NCBI GenBank assembly: GCA_038231495.1
Contig: JBBRLG010000387.1
Coordinates: 1-7,344, forward strand
Length of the DNA stretch: 7,344 nucleotides
Direction: 5' to 3'
Source: JBBRLG01 sp038231495
GTDB lineage: Bacteria > Planctomycetota > Planctomycetia > Gemmatales > Gemmataceae
The position numbers were made by a program, and so were the translations under genes. The notes under the pieces are model-generated. The model had not been told where the DNA came from and did not search any database. It worked only from the letters and a program-made list of their open reading frames with translations. Of the stretch, positions 5,417-7,344 are shown in pieces (position 1 is the stretch's first letter; each line of letters opens with the position of its first letter).

Positions 5417-7228
5417 ATGACTTCCCTCCGCCATTTGCTGCCGGCCCTCGGCGTGTTGCTCCTCGGCCTGGCGTCTGCACGGGCCGACATCTTCGTCAAC
5501 CCGCCTGCCACCGGGCGCGGTCCGACCCCCGGACAGGGCGCGCCGGGACAGGAAAAGCCCGGTGCCGGTCCGAGCGCGGATTTCGCGTCCGGCAAACTCG
5601 CCACGCCGAACAAGGACGAAACGGCCAGTGCCAAGCCTAACCCGACCGGCACGATCGCGCCCGCCGACAACCGGCTCGCCGGCGCGATCGACAACAAGCT
5701 CGCCTTGTGTGGCCTGACCCCTTCCAAGCTCATTCCCGACCTGTGTTCGATCCATTACCGCGTCGGCACCGACTCAGGCGAGTGTCAGGCGTTTGTCGAT
5801 CAAGGACTTGGCTACTTCTACTCCTACGTCTACATGGAAGGCACCCGGTCCTTCGAGACGGCGACGAAGTATGACCCGAACTGTGCGCTGGCCTGGTGGG
5901 GCCTGTTCCGCTGCCTGGAACGTTGGGGCAAAAACGACCAGGCGACCAAGGCACTCCTCAAGGCAAGCGAGTTGGCCCCGAAAGCCAGCCACCGCGAACA
6001 GCAGTTGATCCTCGCCAGTATGCAGGAAAAAGGCCAAGCCCCCGGCGTCGGCGACGCGGACGCGCGGAAAAAGGCGGCCGTCGCGACCATCGACAACATG
6101 ATCGCCGTTTACGACGACGACGAGGAAGGCTGGTACTTCCGCGCCCAGCTTGCCGGCGGCGCGGGCGGGTTCGGCGGCCTGGTGTCGGCCGTGCCGTTTT
6201 ACAAGGCGCTCCTGAAGGTCAACCCGCTGCATCCCGGCGCTAACCACGAACTGCTGCACTTCTACGAGAATTACAAGCGGCCGGCTCTTGGCTGGATTTA
6301 CGCCGAGAACTACATCAAGTCGTCGCCCGGCATCCCGCACCCGTTTCACATGCAAGCCCATCTGGCGACGCGCATCGGCAAATGGGCCAAGACGGCCGAC
6401 CGTTCCGCCCACGCCGTCGAACTGGAGCGCGCTTACCACAAGGAGATGGGCGTCAAGCCGAGCGAGGACCAGCAGTTTTCGCACCACCTGGAAATCCTGA
6501 CAATCTCGCTCATCCACGACGGTCGCTTTGCCGAGGCCCGCGCCGCCCGCGACGAGGCCAAGGCCGCCGGGTTGAACAACCCCAACGTCTGGTTCCGCCT
6601 TTACCTCGCCGAGCGCGACTGGAGCGAGGCGTTCAAACTCGTCGATGACTTGCGCAAAAAGGACAAGCTGACGGCAAGCTACTTTGCCGCTCTTATTTAT
6701 CTCCGGCAAGGCGATGCAGTGAGTGCCGCGCCGGAGGTCGAGGTTTTGCAGCACGCCTACCGCGACCGCAAATCCGACAAGCAGCTGGAAACACGGGTGA
6801 ACGAGACACAAGGGCTGCTTATGTGCCTGTCCGGCGACGTGGACGCCGGTTTGAAACTCTTGGCCCGCAACGTCGAGAAGACGAAAAACGACTACGGCCA
6901 TCACGCCTGGGGCAACGGCGCATCGGAAATGGAGACGTGGGGCGTTGCGGCCTTGCGCGGCGTCCGGGAAACGGTGGCGGAAGAAGCATTCCTGGAGGCG
7001 TTGGCCCACGATCCGGGTTGCTTCCGGGCCGCACTGGGCATGAACGTCTTGTGCGAACGCCAGGGCCGCGCGGAAGAGGCCGCACGCTTTGCCGAACTGG
7101 CCCAACGCTGTTGGCCCAAGGCGAATAGCCAAAGTATGCAGACGGAGTTGGACTTCCTGCGCAGCAAGATCGTGGTGCCGACCGAACATTCCGAGGCGGA
7201 GAAGATCGGTCCGCCTTCGCGGCTTTAA
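5417..7228 (+). CDS. Exported TPR protein with histidine clusters
   Basis: A 603-residue protein with a signal peptide (residues 1-23: MTSLRH, hydrophobic LLPALGVLLLGLAS, cleavage after ARA), followed by a Pro/Gly/Lys-rich, probably disordered stretch (24-90). From about 120 on it consists of TPR-like helices, including AFVDQGLGYFYSYVYMEGTRSFETA and YDPNCALAWWGLF (about 125-164), 180-200, 370-400, 470-490 and 520-565. The DPNCALAWWG signature and the later HPGANHELLHFYE (272-284) and PHPFHMQAH (307-315) match, from memory, a widespread family of about 600-residue bacterial TPR proteins of unknown function, in which these histidines recur. The start at 5417 is chosen for the signal peptide. 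No clear Shine-Dalgarno sequence precedes it, and the frame stays open upstream to 5273, where it would overlap the ribokinase end and encode an unlikely leader. The neighbouring sugar kinase gives no functional clue. Complete: stop TAA at 7226-7228. Confidence 0.88.
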   Translation: MTSLRHLLPALGVLLLGLASARADIFVNPPATGRGPTPGQGAPGQEKPGAGPSADFASGKLATPNKDETASAKPNPTGTIAPADNRLAGAIDNKLALCGLTPSKLIPDLCSIHYRVGTDSGECQAFVDQGLGYFYSYVYMEGTRSFETATKYDPNCALAWWGLFRCLERWGKNDQATKALLKASELAPKASHREQQLILASMQEKGQAPGVGDADARKKAAVATIDNMIAVYDDDEEGWYFRAQLAGGAGGFGGLVSAVPFYKALLKVNPLHPGANHELLHFYENYKRPALGWIYAENYIKSSPGIPHPFHMQAHLATRIGKWAKTADRSAHAVELERAYHKEMGVKPSEDQQFSHHLEILTISLIHDGRFAEARAARDEAKAAGLNNPNVWFRLYLAERDWSEAFKLVDDLRKKDKLTASYFAALIYLRQGDAVSAAPEVEVLQHAYRDRKSDKQLETRVNETQGLLMCLSGDVDAGLKLLARNVEKTKNDYGHHAWGNGASEMETWGVAALRGVRETVAEEAFLEALAHDPGCFRAALGMNVLCERQGRAEEAARFAELAQRCWPKANSQSMQTELDFLRSKIVVPTEHSEAEKIGPPSRL

Positions 7229-7251
7229 TCGTGTCGCGCCAATCAGAAGGC

Positions 7252-7344
7252 GAGCGGGGGGGGGGGGGGCGCCCCCGGGGGTAGTTGCCCCCCCCCACGG
7301 GGGGGGGGCCGCGGGGCCCCCCCCGCAGGGTTTGAAACACCCCC
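7252..7344. repeat. Extreme G/C homopolymer tract at window end
   Basis: After the last gene the sequence becomes long G and C runs: 14 G at 7256-7269, 9 C at 7288-7296, 10 G at 7299-7308, then further mixed runs. Parts are palindromic (GGGGGCGCCCCC at 7265-7276, CCCCCGGGGG at 7272-7281). Planctomycete genomes often carry GGGGGG...CCCCCC hairpins after genes (from memory), so a real terminator-like hairpin may lie beneath. The lengths and irregularity of the runs also fit low-quality sequence at a contig end. No gene is credible here. Confidence 0.6.

Noticed and set aside
5774..7189. 471-codon minus-strand frame opposite the exported TPR gene
   Set aside because: It is antisense to a gene with clear motifs. 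Long antisense frames are expected at this GC content.

Overview
The window is a GC-rich bacterial chromosomal fragment with five protein genes and no RNA genes, CRISPR arrays, transposases or phage genes that I can see. Base composition, many secreted or TPR-type proteins, and short palindromic repeats in the gaps between genes fit Planctomycetota, probably a Gemmata-like lineage. That assignment is inference from style; there is no marker gene.

Layout. Positions 1-330 are non-coding: a 47-bp near-perfect hairpin at the left edge, an unexplained middle part with small inverted repeats, and a 7-bp tandem repeat running into the stop codon of the first gene. Two minus-strand genes follow in transcription order: an orphan DrrA/CcmA-type ABC ATPase (3385 to 2453), then an exported protein (2304 to 331) that joins a metallo-beta-lactamase-fold hydrolase to a complete D-2-hydroxyacid dehydrogenase. 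Between these two genes is a 34-bp perfect inverted repeat built from 9-bp units.

A 167-bp divergent gap with a 34-bp perfect palindrome separates these from a plus-strand series: a small cytoplasmic TPR-like protein (3553-4332), a ribokinase-type PfkB sugar kinase (4380-5294) and a large exported TPR protein with histidine clusters (5417-7228). The first two are 47 bp apart and may be co-transcribed. The third is 122 bp further on and may have its own promoter. The last ~90 bases are long G and C runs, possibly a contig-end artefact built on a real GC-rich hairpin.

The genes do not form an obvious pathway. The sugar kinase is the only one with a firm biochemical role. The most unusual item is the secreted hydrolase-dehydrogenase fusion. 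The second theme is that nearly every gap between genes carries a palindromic or iterated repeat. I found no convincing new multi-gene system.
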